Shown: piece after piece, positions 43,813 through 52,480 of the stretch
Numbering within the stretch: the stretch's first letter is position 1
How the letters are laid out: every line of letters begins with the position of its first letter
Assembly: GCA_019454985.1 (NCBI GenBank)
Contig: JACFNF010000011.1
Span: 1 to 64,000 of the forward strand
Direction: 5' to 3'
Origin: Bacteroidales bacterium
GTDB taxonomy: Bacteria > Bacteroidota > Bacteroidia > Bacteroidales > F082
Length of the DNA stretch: 64,000 nt
Made by a program: the position numbers and the translations under genes
The notes under the pieces: model-generated
Told to the model about the DNA's origin: nothing
Seen by the model: the letters and a program-made list of their open reading frames with translations, nothing else
Databases searched by the model: none

Positions 43813-44829
43813 ATGAAACGATTTTTGTATTTATCCCTTACGCTTGGATTGTTTTGTGTGACATCGTGTAATCCGGCTGACAAGTTAGAACGTTTCAATC
43901 TGGCTGGTGAGGCACAGGGAACCTATTTTGCCATAACCTATTACGATGCCGCAAAGCGCGACTTTCGCCTTCAGGTTGATTCAATTCTCAAAGCGGTGGA
44001 CGAATCGGTATCGCTATGGGTAGAAAAATCACTGATTAGCCGCATCAATAATGGTGATAGTGGAGTGATTGTTGATCGTATTTTTCGCGATAATTTCAAT
44101 AAATCACTTCAGGTGAGCCTTCTCACTGATGGGTATTTCGATTTCACCATTGGGCCTTTGGCTCAGGCCTGGGGCTTTCATCGCAAAAATAAACTCGAGC
44201 TTAATGATCGGCAAATTGACAGCCTCCGCAATCTTGTAGATTTCCGAAAAGTGCATCTGAGAGGCGACACCGTGAGCATGGATATGCCAAATATGCGCTT
44301 TGACTTCAATGCCATCGCCCAAGGATATACTACCGACCTGATTGCAGCCTTTTTTGACCGGCAGGGAATAAAAAGTTACCTGATTGATGTGGGAGGTGAG
44401 ATCTTTGCTCGTAACACCAAACCTAAAGGCGAGCGTTGGAGGGTGGGCATCGAAAAACCAAGCGAAAACGCCGACGACAAACGGGTTATACAGGAAATCA
44501 TTGAGCTCGAAAACAAAGCCCTGGCCACCTCAGGAAGCTATCGAAAATATTTTGAGATGAATGGCAAGCGTTATTCACATGCCATCAACCCCAAAACGGG
44601 CCGGCCGGTTGATCATAATTTACTGAGTGTGACAGTGATGGCCGATGATGCAATGACTGCCGACGCCTTTGCAACGGCTTTCCTTGTTATGGGTCTTGAA
44701 AAAGCTGAAAACGTCATCAAAACAGTTCCGGGACTGGAGGCTTACTTCATTTACTGGACCCCCGATCATCGTTACGGAACTTTTGCCACCGAAGGCTTGA
44801 AAAAATGTATTGCAGCCGAATCGCTTTAA
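43813..44829 (+). CDS. apbE: FAD:protein FMN transferase (flavinylation of NqrB/NqrC)
   Basis: 338 residues from the ATG at 43813; an in-frame TTG eight codons upstream overlaps the -7 box and was rejected. Lipoprotein signal (CVTSC), then ApbE motifs AQGTYFAITYYD, FDFNAIAQGYTTDLIA, YLIDVGGEIFARN, ATSGSYRKY, YSHAINPKTGRPV and DAMTADAFATAFLVMG. ApbE transfers FMN from FAD to threonines of NqrB and NqrC in the periplasm, and the gene sits directly behind the nqr operon. It has its own -7 box, so it may be expressed separately from nqr. Confidence 0.95.
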   Translation: MKRFLYLSLTLGLFCVTSCNPADKLERFNLAGEAQGTYFAITYYDAAKRDFRLQVDSILKAVDESVSLWVEKSLISRINNGDSGVIVDRIFRDNFNKSLQVSLLTDGYFDFTIGPLAQAWGFHRKNKLELNDRQIDSLRNLVDFRKVHLRGDTVSMDMPNMRFDFNAIAQGYTTDLIAAFFDRQGIKSYLIDVGGEIFARNTKPKGERWRVGIEKPSENADDKRVIQEIIELENKALATSGSYRKYFEMNGKRYSHAINPKTGRPVDHNLLSVTVMADDAMTADAFATAFLVMGLEKAENVIKTVPGLEAYFIYWTPDHRYGTFATEGLKKCIAAESL

Positions 44830-45044
44830 TGGTGAGGATGTGCATGAACTTCAACACCTTCTTTTCGCCGCTCGCAACTGCCTTCGCCACCGCCACACAC
44901 ACAACCTAAGCGTTCGCCGTTGGGTGTGGTGCTCGAACATGACTTCTTAAATTCTGCCCCTTTGATGAAAAACATTTTTACGGCAAAACCGGCTAAAGCA
45001 ATGCCAATCAGTATGACGCTCAATAAAATAAGTTTCAGATACAT
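44826..45044 (-). CDS. Small Cys-rich membrane protein, NqrM-like
   Basis: 72 residues from the ATG at 45044; a start 22 codons upstream would put polar sequence before the membrane helix. One membrane helix (about 3-26) is followed by a short tail with Cys36, Cys48, Cys50 and Cys57 (LGCVCGGGEGSC) and a His-rich end (VHAHPHH). A helix plus a Cys-rich CGG tail next to nqr/apbE resembles NqrM (DUF539), needed in Vibrio to mature the iron site in NqrD/NqrE. The stop codon overlaps the apbE stop on the other strand. No close family match could be confirmed without a search. Confidence 0.6.
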   Translation of the reverse strand: MYLKLILLSVILIGIALAGFAVKMFFIKGAEFKKSCSSTTPNGERLGCVCGGGEGSCERRKEGVEVHAHPHH

Positions 45045-45160
45045 GGTATAAGTATAAATTGCGTGTAAAATTACATCTTTTTGGCCGTCAACGGGTGTAA
45101 ATGACAGCATTTTTCCTTTAACATATCTTAATATTTATTTGTATCCTGCTTTTTACTTTT

Positions 45161-45925
45161 TTATGAATTGAATTGCCGGTTCAACTCGGCCAGTATGAGG
45201 GCTGTAGCTATTGAGGCATTCAACGATTCGGGGCGGCTCCGGTTAAAAGCAGGAATGGTGATTGCCTGACCGAGAAAAGGAGTTAAATAGTGGCGTATTC
45301 CGTGCGACTCGCTGCCAATAACTACCATCACAGGCTCCGCTTTGAGTTTGCAGGAGTATAGATTTTGCCCGTCCATCAAAGCGCTGTAAATCGTCACCTT
45401 TTGCCCGATGGCATCCTGCAGGAGATGGTCTAGAGCTATTTCGTGAGTATTCATTCTGAAAAGCGACCCCATGGCGGATTGAACGACTTTGGGGTGAAAT
45501 GCTTCCACGGTGTCGGGGCTGCAAAAAATATCGTTCACACCAAACCACTCTGCCGTGCGAATGATGGTGCCTAAATTTCCCGGATCGTTGATACCGTCCA
45601 AAGCCAGGCTAAGCCGCCCAAATTTTCTCTTTGGCAAAGCCTTCGAGGCAGGTATGCGGGCATGTGCCAGAATACCAGGAGGTTGGGTGAGCTGGCTCAT
45701 GCGCTCCATCGTGGATTCACTTACCTCTTCGGGTGCAAAAGCAAAATTGAAACTTCGGTTTTTTGCAACCCAGTTTTTTGTGACATAAACCCCCAGCACT
45801 TCAATTTTGCTTGCAAGAAGCTCTTCCACCACCTTGCTGCCTTCGGCCACAAACTCACCGGACTCTTTTCTGTACTTGCCGATTTTGAGACTGCTGATAT
45901 GTTTAATTTGATTTTTCGTAAGCAT
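45161..45925 (-). CDS. SpoU/TrmH family RNA 2'-O-methyltransferase
   Basis: 254 residues from the ATG at 45925, which gives the normal family start MLTKNQIKHISSLK; in-frame sequence further upstream lies in rplI and is spurious. N-terminal L30e-like substrate-binding part with GEFVAEGSKVVEELL, then the SPOUT knot with NDPGNLGTIIRTAEWFG, IGSESHGIR and SLNASIATALIL. It methylates ribose 2'-OH in rRNA or tRNA; the exact nucleotide cannot be told. Its start codon directly abuts the T tract of the rplI terminator. Confidence 0.9.
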   Translation of the reverse strand: MLTKNQIKHISSLKIGKYRKESGEFVAEGSKVVEELLASKIEVLGVYVTKNWVAKNRSFNFAFAPEEVSESTMERMSQLTQPPGILAHARIPASKALPKRKFGRLSLALDGINDPGNLGTIIRTAEWFGVNDIFCSPDTVEAFHPKVVQSAMGSLFRMNTHEIALDHLLQDAIGQKVTIYSALMDGQNLYSCKLKAEPVMVVIGSESHGIRHYLTPFLGQAITIPAFNRSRPESLNASIATALILAELNRQFNS

Positions 45926-45960
45926 AAAAAAGCCCGGTCTTTTTAACAAAACCGGGCTTA
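45926..45960 (-). terminator. Intrinsic terminator of rpsF-rpsR-rplI
   Basis: 9-bp stem AAGCCCGGT/ACCGGGCTT (45951-45959 with 45930-45938) with a 12-nt loop and a run of T on the minus strand that ends at the ATG of the methyltransferase gene. Confidence 0.85.
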
Positions 45961-45980
45961 AAAGTATCAATTTTTTAGGC

Positions 45981-46430
45981 TTACTCGGCAAAAACCTCAA
46001 AATCAATTTCAAACTGTACTTCCTTGTGCAATTTGATTTTGGCTTTGTAATTACCCAATTCCTTGATGCCTTCTTCGTTGAGGTGGATTTTTTTGCGATC
46101 CAGTTCAATGTTTCTGGCTTCTTTGATGGCATTGGCAATCTGTACAGAGTTAACCGAGCCAAAAATTTTGCCGGAAGTACCTGCCTTGGCAGGGATACGG
46201 AGGCTCAAACCTTCGAGTGCTTTGGCAATGGCAGCAGCTTCATTTTTAATTTTTTCAGCTTTGAAGGTCTGTTGTTTTTTCATTTCTGCCAGAATCTTCC
46301 GGTTTGTTTCGTTAGCAATAATGGCTAATCCTTTAGGAATGAGATAATTACGTGCGTAACCATCTTTTACGTTGACGATATCCTGAGCAAAGCCCAGATT
46401 GTGTACGTCCTGTTTCAAAATGACTTCCAT
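45981..46430 (-). CDS. rplI: 50S ribosomal protein L9
   Basis: 149 residues with the L9 N-terminal domain MEVILKQDVHNLG, the signature GYARNYLIPKGLA, a long connecting helix and a C-terminal domain. L9 binds 23S rRNA domain V. It is last in the classical rpsF-rpsR-rplI operon, 18 bp after rpsR. Confidence 0.97.
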   Translation of the reverse strand: MEVILKQDVHNLGFAQDIVNVKDGYARNYLIPKGLAIIANETNRKILAEMKKQQTFKAEKIKNEAAAIAKALEGLSLRIPAKAGTSGKIFGSVNSVQIANAIKEARNIELDRKKIHLNEEGIKELGNYKAKIKLHKEVQFEIDFEVFAE

Positions 46431-46448
46431 GTTATTTCTCCTCCTTCT

Positions 46449-46718
46449 TTATTTAAGTAAATCGGCCACATAAGGCATTAACGAAAGGTGGCGGGCTCTT
46501 TTGACGGCTTGTGCCACTTTTTTCTGATATTTTGTTGAAGTGCCGGTGATGCGGCGAGGCAGCAGCTTGCCTTGTTCGTTGACAAACTTCAGAAGAAAAT
46601 CAGCATCTTTATAATCAATGTATTTGATGCGGTTTTTCTTGAAGCGGCAGTATTTTTTCTTTTTGGTATCTACTGCAATGGGAGTCAAATATTTGATTTC
46701 TGTACTTCCTTGTGACAT
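46449..46718 (-). CDS. rpsR: 30S ribosomal protein S18
   Basis: 89 residues: [19 protein letters not shown] and the signature [18 protein letters not shown], then [14 protein letters not shown]18 binds next to S6 in the platform of the small subunit. A single Cys remains in the N-terminal zinc-like region, as in the non-zinc form of S18. Confidence 0.97.
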   Translation of the reverse strand: MSQGSTEIKYLTPIAVDTKKKKYCRFKKNRIKYIDYKDADFLLKFVNEQGKLLPRRITGTSTKYQKKVAQAVKRARHLSLMPYVADLLK

Positions 46719-46752
46719 GATGAAAAAATGTTAGGTTTGTGATTTCCGAAGC

Positions 46753-47109
46753 TTAGGCTTCACCTTTTTCATTAGCGGCATCTTGTGCCTTTTTACGTTT
46801 TTTCTCGTTGTAAGCAACAGCATGCTTGTCGAGTTTCACGGTCAGAAAACGCATGACGCGCTCATCACGTTTGAGTTGGGTTTCTAAGTCGGCAATCAGT
46901 TCGCCTTCGGCCCTGAATTCAATCAAATGGTAAAATCCGGTGGATTTTTTCTGAATCGGATATGCAAGCTTACGCATGCCCCAGTGCTCTTCGTGCACAA
47001 TCTCAGCACCACTTTCTTTCAGGAAATCCTGATGTTTTTTTACCGCTTCCTTCATCTGGTCGTCAGACAAAACGGGAGTTAAAATGAAAACGGTTTCGTA
47101 CTGGTTCAT
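46753..47109 (-). CDS. rpsF: 30S ribosomal protein S6
   Basis: 118 residues: [36 protein letters not shown] and [18 protein letters not shown], all typical of S6, with a Lys/Asp-rich C-terminal extension. First gene of the operon, with a promoter 46 bp upstream. Confidence 0.97.
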   Translation of the reverse strand: MNQYETVFILTPVLSDDQMKEAVKKHQDFLKESGAEIVHEEHWGMRKLAYPIQKKSTGFYHLIEFRAEGELIADLETQLKRDERVMRFLTVKLDKHAVAYNEKKRKKAQDAANEKGEA

Positions 47110-47154
47110 AATGAATTGATTAATAATTGAAAAATTGATTTACAAATTGGAGTG

Positions 47155-47185
47155 CAAAAGTAGAAATTATTTTTCAAACCGCAAG
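47155..47185 (-). promoter_or_regulatory. Promoter of the rpsF-rpsR-rplI operon
   Basis: -7 box TACTTTTG (47162 to 47155, exact consensus) and CTTG 19 bp upstream (47185 to 47182, 3 of 4 match to TTTG). Confidence 0.6.
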
Positions 47186-47252
47186 TAAAAATCTGAATGG
47201 TTTCCATGATATTGAAGAAAATCGCGGTTTTATATTCGCTTAGTTTGATTTT

Positions 47253-47948
47253 TCAAAGCAGACCTTCGTCGGCAAAACTGAAATAACGATCATCGCCAAC
47301 AATCAAATGGTCAATCACCTGGATGTCAAGTAGTTCGCCTGATCGTTTGAGCTTGTCGGTGATTTTTTTATCGGCATCGCTTGGTTTGAGGTTGCCCGAT
47401 GGGTGATTGTGACAGAGGATGATGGCTGTGGCATTGTGTGCAAGAGCGGTTTTGAAAATCTTTCGCTGATCGGCCACTGTGCCGGCAATGCCTCCATCGC
47501 TGATTTCGACGATGCGGATGACTTTTTTTGCCTGATCCAATAGGATGATCCAGAATTTCTCGTAGGCATGATCCGATGCCTGGGCATAAATAGTTTCGAA
47601 AGCATCTTTGCTCGTAGTGACCGTTTTGCGTTCGTGTGCCTCAGCGCTTCGGCGCCGTTTACCTAACTCCAAAGCCGCAACAATGCTGACTGCCTTAGCT
47701 TCGCCAATGCCTTTGAATTTCATCAGTTCAGAAATACTCATCCGGCTGAGATTGACTAAGCTGTCGTTACTCTCACGCAAAATACGGCGGCTGAGTTCAA
47801 CGGCCGATTCGTCAGAATTGCCTGAGCCAATGAGAATAGCTATCAGCTCGGCATCGCTGAGTGTGCTTTTGCCTTTGTGCATGAGTTTCTCGCGTGGCTG
47901 GTCGCCCTCGGCCCACAAACGAATCGGGGTTTTGCTGGTTTCTGACAT
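47253..47948 (-). CDS. radC: RadC family JAB-domain protein
   Basis: 231 residues. N-terminal helix-hairpin-helix region (LMKFKGIGEAKAVSIVAALELG) and a JAB/MPN metalloprotease-like domain with the metal motif HNHPSGNLKPSDAD. Despite the name its role in DNA repair is doubtful; the enzymatic function is not established. It is the last gene of the ftsK-lolA-DUF481-radC run, 12 bp after its neighbour. Confidence 0.95.
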   Translation of the reverse strand: MSETSKTPIRLWAEGDQPREKLMHKGKSTLSDAELIAILIGSGNSDESAVELSRRILRESNDSLVNLSRMSISELMKFKGIGEAKAVSIVAALELGKRRRSAEAHERKTVTTSKDAFETIYAQASDHAYEKFWIILLDQAKKVIRIVEISDGGIAGTVADQRKIFKTALAHNATAIILCHNHPSGNLKPSDADKKITDKLKRSGELLDIQVIDHLIVGDDRYFSFADEGLL

Positions 47949-47960
47949 TTGGGGTCTGGG

Positions 47961-48740
47961 TTAAAACTTATATCTGAAAGTGTTCCGGGCTTCTAAGTCA
48001 ATGCTTTTTTTGCCGCCTACGGGTTTGCTGCGGTTGTAAAAATTAAAGGCGAGGTCGTAATAAAGCTTCCCGGTGAGCATAGTGCTCAGACTTAAGGTTG
48101 AATAATAGCGAAAATTGCTGAAATCAGAAGGAACCGGCTGGATATAATTGACCAAATTGATTCCGGTATGGGGATTGACAGCCCACACTAAACTCAGATA
48201 ACTCGACCAGCGGAGATGATGATAGGTTTCAACCGGGTCGGTTGAGTATCGTTCGAACTCGTAAAACAAGCCGGTGCCAACAAAAGCTTTGAGGGTATTT
48301 TTGCTTCGTATGGCGCTGTCGGCAAGGGCAACCGGGTCGAAACGGAACCCGCCTCCAAGCAAAAACCGGCTGCGAAGAAGCAGAAATTCATTGAATTCGA
48401 GCTGAGTATATTCTTCCGTTTGAAAAAAATGCTGGTAGCCAATTTGTTGAAAACTTCGCAGATGCAAAAAGCCCTTGTTTGCTGCCTTGACACCTTTGGA
48501 GGTTTTATAGGTGTATTCGGCAATCAGCATATAATCTTCCCGTTCACCGTTGTAGTCGCCTCGAAACGTGTTGCTTAACTCAAAATATTGGGTATTGCCC
48601 GATGCAAAATTAAATCCAAAAGCATTGCTAAACATATAGCCTTTGGTTTGATAATCCTGGTAGTAGCGCTCGGTGTTAACCTGGGCTTGAGTAAAAGGGA
48701 CGATTATGAAAAATGTGAAAAAGAGAAAAGAGTACTTCAT
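47961..48740 (-). CDS. DUF481-like outer membrane beta-barrel protein
   Basis: 259 residues with a signal peptide ending TQAQ. The remainder is alternating beta strands (GFNFASGNTQYFELSNTFRGDY, LHLRSFQQIGYQHF, FLLLRSRFLLGGGFRFDP) and ends RNTFRYKF, with an aromatic last residue as in outer membrane barrels. The pattern of a barrel with the phrase SGNTQ is like the DUF481/YdiY family of salt-induced outer membrane proteins. The start overlaps the LolA stop by 4 nt, so the product may depend on the same envelope pathway. Confidence 0.7.
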   Translation of the reverse strand: MKYSFLFFTFFIIVPFTQAQVNTERYYQDYQTKGYMFSNAFGFNFASGNTQYFELSNTFRGDYNGEREDYMLIAEYTYKTSKGVKAANKGFLHLRSFQQIGYQHFFQTEEYTQLEFNEFLLLRSRFLLGGGFRFDPVALADSAIRSKNTLKAFVGTGLFYEFERYSTDPVETYHHLRWSSYLSLVWAVNPHTGINLVNYIQPVPSDFSNFRYYSTLSLSTMLTGKLYYDLAFNFYNRSKPVGGKKSIDLEARNTFRYKF

Positions 48741-49372
48741 CGCATATCAATCTCTTCAACGCCGGGATATTGCTTTGGATTGAATTTGAAAAAATCAGCA
48801 GCAATTTGGTTGTCGGTAGTCATTTTGTTCAGTTCATACACAAAGACATTGCCTCCGTTGTCGAACAGTGTGATGCTGCTCAACTGAAGCCTGTCTTCGT
48901 TGACACCCAACTGCATTTTCTGAAATTTTTTCCCTGAATGTGGTTTCAATTCAATGGTTTTAATCCCTTTGGCAGTGTTTTGAGCATGATTCACAAAACT
49001 TGCTTTATATTCTTTAGAGTAATTGTTAAGCAGTTTGTTTGGCGTAATGGCTTCGTCGTCGGCGCCTGCATTGCTCACCATCACTTCGTTGGAATCTTCC
49101 AGATAGGTCCATACGGTTTTTCCATCGCTGATCACTAACTGTCCGTCAAGGTTGATTCGGTAAGCATCGCCATTCACGTACAGGATACCCGGTTTCGACT
49201 CGTTGATGCCGGCTTTTGTGTTGATCATCCGGTAAACGAACTCGATTTTGGTATTTTTCATAGCTCGTGTTTTGTCAATGAGCTGTTTGAGGAGGTCGTC
49301 GGCCGTTTTTTGCGCAAAAAGATTCCCGACAGATACAAGTGTGATCAACAGACTTAAGCTGAATTTTTTCAT
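48737..49372 (-). CDS. lolA: LolA-like outer membrane lipoprotein carrier
   Basis: 211 residues with a signal peptide (ending LFAQ), then LLKQLIDKTRAMKNTKIEFVYRM, YRINLDGQLVISDGKTVWTYLEDSNEVMVS and the later strand-rich part typical of the LolA half-barrel. LolA carries lipoproteins through the periplasm to the outer membrane, which matters for the many surface lipoproteins encoded here. It overlaps ftsK by 4 nt and the DUF481 gene by 4 nt. Confidence 0.88.
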   Translation of the reverse strand: MKKFSLSLLITLVSVGNLFAQKTADDLLKQLIDKTRAMKNTKIEFVYRMINTKAGINESKPGILYVNGDAYRINLDGQLVISDGKTVWTYLEDSNEVMVSNAGADDEAITPNKLLNNYSKEYKASFVNHAQNTAKGIKTIELKPHSGKKFQKMQLGVNEDRLQLSSITLFDNGGNVFVYELNKMTTDNQIAADFFKFNPKQYPGVEEIDMR

Positions 49373-51909
49373 AGGTTATGATTTGATTTTGCGTCTAAAT
49401 CTTTCAAAAACTGTTCCAAAGCCATTTCGTTGGCTATTCTTACTTCGCGAGCTTTTGATCCTTCGAATGGCCCGACAATTCCGGCGGCTTCGAGCTGGTC
49501 AATAATGCGTCCGGCGCGGTTGTAGCCCAGTTTGAGTTTGCGTTGCAAAAGCGAGGTCGAACCTTGCTGGTTCTGTACGATAATGCGGGCGGCATCTTCA
49601 AAAAGTTCGTCACGTTCACTGGCATCAAACACATCAGCCACTTCATCTTGCTCATCGGCATATTCGGGCAAATGGTATGCATCCGGATAAGCGCGTTGCG
49701 AGCCGATGTATTCTGTAAGTCGTTCTACCTCCGGTGTGTCAATAAAAGCGCATTGCAAACGAATGAGGTCGTTGCCAGTGGAAAGGAGCATATCGCCCCG
49801 GCCTACCAACTGATCCGCACCGCCGCTGTCTAAAATGGTGCGAGAGTCAATACGCGAAATCACTCTGAAGGCAATACGTGCGGGGAAATTGGCTTTGATA
49901 GTGCCGGTGATGATATTTACCGAGGGGCGCTGTGTGGCGATGATCAGATGGATACCAACGGCGCGTGCAAGTTGTGCCAGACGGGTGATGGGGCCTTCAA
50001 CTTCTTTGCCGGCTGTCATGATAAGATCTGCAAACTCGTCAACGACCAACACAATATAGGGCAGAAAACGATGACCACCAAGAGGGTTGAGTTTACGGTT
50101 GCGAAATTTCTCGTTGTATTCTTTGATGTTGCGCACCTGTGCATCTTTGAGCAGCTCGTATCGGTTATCCATCTCAATACCCAGTGAGTTTAAGGTGCGA
50201 ACCACCTTACGCGTGTCGGTGATAATGGCTTCTTCCGAATCGGGAAGCTTGGCCAGATAGTGCCGCTCTATACGACTGAAAAGGCTTAGTTCCACCTTTT
50301 TCGGGTCAACCATCACAAATTTGAGTTCGGCCGGATGTTTGCAATAGAGCAACGAGGTGATGATGGCGTTGAGGCCGACCGATTTTCCTTGCCCGGTAGC
50401 TCCCGCCATCAAAATATGCGGCATCTTGGTCAGGTCGGCCACATAACTCTCGTTGGAGATGGTTTTCCCAAGTCCGAAAGGAAGTTCATAATGGCTCGAG
50501 ATAAATCGTTCAGAGCCTAAGATAGAACGCATCGAAACGATCTCGGGCTTTAGATTGGGCACTTCGATGCCGACGGTTCCTTTGCCTGGAATGGGTGCAA
50601 TGATACGGATGCCAATGGCCGAAAGGCTAAGGGCAATATCGTCTTCTAAGCTTTTAATCCGCGAAATGCGAATCCCGGGAGCGGGCACAATCTCGTAAAG
50701 CGTAACGGCAGGACCAATGGTAGCTTTGATTTTTTCAATGCCAATGGCATAATTGTTCAATGTTTCGACAATACGATTCTTATTGATTTCCAGCTCGTTA
50801 CGATCAACATTCACCGTGCCGTCGCCATACTGACTCAACAGGTCTAAAGGCGGAAGCTTAAAATCGGGTAAATCGAGCGTAGGGTCGAAAAGGGTGTCTA
50901 AGCCCTGATGGGCAATGCTGCCTTTGGCTTTTACCGATTCGGTGACCACATCGGCCACATCGAGCTCGATTTCATCTTCCTGAAGAGGGCTGCTCTTTAG
51001 CGCTTCTGCCTTTTCGGAAAGAACGGACTCAATATCCATGTCAATGCTATGGCTGTCTTTCAGTTGATTGCCTCTTTCAGGCATAATTCCCGTTGTTCCC
51101 GGAATTTCCGGATCATCATCTTCAACGGAAAATTCAACGGTGTTGTATTTGTCAATGGCTTGAACAGTCTGTTGTGCCGGCTGTGAAAGTTCGGGTTCCG
51201 ACTTTTTACGGCCAAAAAGTCTCAATGGTTGCCGGAGGGTAAAGACGAGAAAAACAATAAAAATAAATACCAGACTGATGACAACGCCTGCTTTTCCGAG
51301 CACTGCCGATGTGTAGGAGTGTAAAAACAAACCAGTAGCGCCTGCTAAGGTGTTTAACGGATCGGTTGGAAAAAGTGTAGCGAAAAGTAGTGGTATCCAC
51401 AATAAGCTCATCATGGCATATTTCCAGATACCCCAACCCGTGATCAATTGTTTTTTCCACACCAAACGGATGCCGATGATGATAAAAAGAAAAACAAGAA
51501 AAAACGCGCCGAGACCAAAACCATCCTTGACGAAAAACTGGGCTAAAAATGCACCTAAATTGCCCGACCAATTATGAATACCCATTTGAGTATCGGAAAG
51601 TACGATGCCAATCGGAAGGTCGGAAAAATAATCGTCAGTAATCTGATTAAACCAATTGAGATAGAATGAGATGAATGACAATGCAAAATAGGCGGCCAAA
51701 AGCAAAAAAAGAACCCCAAACAGGGTAACCCAGCGTGGATCGGGATGCCAGCGAAAGCGTTTGCCATTGGATTTTTTCTTCTCTTTAGCTTGTTTTCTGT
51801 CTTCTTTTTTATCGGGCACAGGTGCTTTGTCCGGCTTTGGAGCGGAAATCACAACTTCTTCCTTTTCTTTCAGGCTATTGCCTTTGAATGTATTGCCCGT
51901 TCTCGTCAT
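49369..51909 (-). CDS. ftsK: DNA translocase FtsK/SpoIIIE
   Basis: 846 residues. A charged N terminus and four membrane helices (about 57-235), then an acidic linker. The motor has Walker A GATGQGKSVG and Walker B IVLVVDEFADLI, plus ATQRPSVNIITGTIKANFP. The C-terminal gamma winged helix (LLQRKLKLGYNRAGRIIDQL) recognises KOPS-type sequences. It pumps chromosome ends across the division septum. First gene of the run that continues with lolA. Confidence 0.97.
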   Translation of the reverse strand: MTRTGNTFKGNSLKEKEEVVISAPKPDKAPVPDKKEDRKQAKEKKKSNGKRFRWHPDPRWVTLFGVLFLLLAAYFALSFISFYLNWFNQITDDYFSDLPIGIVLSDTQMGIHNWSGNLGAFLAQFFVKDGFGLGAFFLVFLFIIIGIRLVWKKQLITGWGIWKYAMMSLLWIPLLFATLFPTDPLNTLAGATGLFLHSYTSAVLGKAGVVISLVFIFIVFLVFTLRQPLRLFGRKKSEPELSQPAQQTVQAIDKYNTVEFSVEDDDPEIPGTTGIMPERGNQLKDSHSIDMDIESVLSEKAEALKSSPLQEDEIELDVADVVTESVKAKGSIAHQGLDTLFDPTLDLPDFKLPPLDLLSQYGDGTVNVDRNELEINKNRIVETLNNYAIGIEKIKATIGPAVTLYEIVPAPGIRISRIKSLEDDIALSLSAIGIRIIAPIPGKGTVGIEVPNLKPEIVSMRSILGSERFISSHYELPFGLGKTISNESYVADLTKMPHILMAGATGQGKSVGLNAIITSLLYCKHPAELKFVMVDPKKVELSLFSRIERHYLAKLPDSEEAIITDTRKVVRTLNSLGIEMDNRYELLKDAQVRNIKEYNEKFRNRKLNPLGGHRFLPYIVLVVDEFADLIMTAGKEVEGPITRLAQLARAVGIHLIIATQRPSVNIITGTIKANFPARIAFRVISRIDSRTILDSGGADQLVGRGDMLLSTGNDLIRLQCAFIDTPEVERLTEYIGSQRAYPDAYHLPEYADEQDEVADVFDASERDELFEDAARIIVQNQQGSTSLLQRKLKLGYNRAGRIIDQLEAAGIVGPFEGSKAREVRIANEMALEQFLKDLDAKSNHNL

Positions 51910-51928
51910 TGAACTGCTTAATTTCCTG

Positions 51929-51936
51929 CAAAATTA
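51929..51936 (-). promoter_or_regulatory. -7 box of ftsK
   Basis: TAATTTTG on the minus strand fits TAnnTTTG, 19 bp before the ATG. No -33 TTTG. Confidence 0.4.
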
Positions 51937-51980
51937 GAAAAAAGCTATGAGATATTCAGATTGTAAATAGCCTGGCATTA

Positions 51981-52014
51981 AAACAACAAAACCCGTGAAA
52001 GCCGGGTTTTGTTG
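51981..52014 (-). terminator. Intrinsic terminator after the cyclophilin gene
   Basis: A perfect 12-bp stem (CAACAAAACCCG with CGGGTTTTGTTG), a 7-nt loop and a short T run on the minus strand. It closes the parA-to-cyclophilin gene run. Confidence 0.85.
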
Positions 52015-52033
52015 AGTGACATTTGTCTGTGAT

Positions 52034-52471
52034 TTATTCTTCCGAAATGGTGATCGATACGATGGTGTCGCCCTGACGGATAAGGTCAACCACTTCCACA
52101 TTCTCAATTACTTTTCCAAAAACGGTGTGATTGCGATCTAAATGGGCAGTGTTTTGACGATTGTGGCAGATGAAAAACTGTGAACCGCCGGTGTTACGTC
52201 CGGCATGGGCCATTGAGATTACTCCACGGTCGTGAAATTGTTTCTTGCCGGTGAGTTCGCAAGGGATGGTGTAGCCCGGGCCACCCGTACCATCGCCTTT
52301 GGGGCATCCGCCTTGAATGACAAAGTTAGGGATGACACGGTGAAACTTCAAACCGTTGTAGAATCCTGATTTCGAGAGTTTAACGAAATTGGCAACTGTG
52401 CCTGGTGCATCATCATCAAAAAGCTCGAGCACCATCGTGCCTTTGCTGGTTTCAATAGTGGCTTTTTTCAT
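52034..52471 (-). CDS. Cyclophilin-type peptidyl-prolyl isomerase
   Basis: 145 residues, no signal peptide, so cytoplasmic. Cyclophilin motifs are [42 protein letters not shown] and [14 protein letters not shown]. It catalyses cis/trans isomerisation of prolyl bonds. The active-site Arg (FHRVI) and Gln (SQFFI) are present. It is 9 bp from the signal peptidase gene, forming the end of that operon. Confidence 0.95.
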   Translation of the reverse strand: MKKATIETSKGTMVLELFDDDAPGTVANFVKLSKSGFYNGLKFHRVIPNFVIQGGCPKGDGTGGPGYTIPCELTGKKQFHDRGVISMAHAGRNTGGSQFFICHNRQNTAHLDRNHTVFGKVIENVEVVDLIRQGDTIVSITISEE

Positions 52472-52480
52472 TTTCTTGAT

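Noticed and set aside
45926-46162. N-terminal extension of the SpoU methyltransferase by 79 codons
   Set aside because: It runs through the rplI terminator and overlaps rplI in another frame; the family starts at MLTKNQ.
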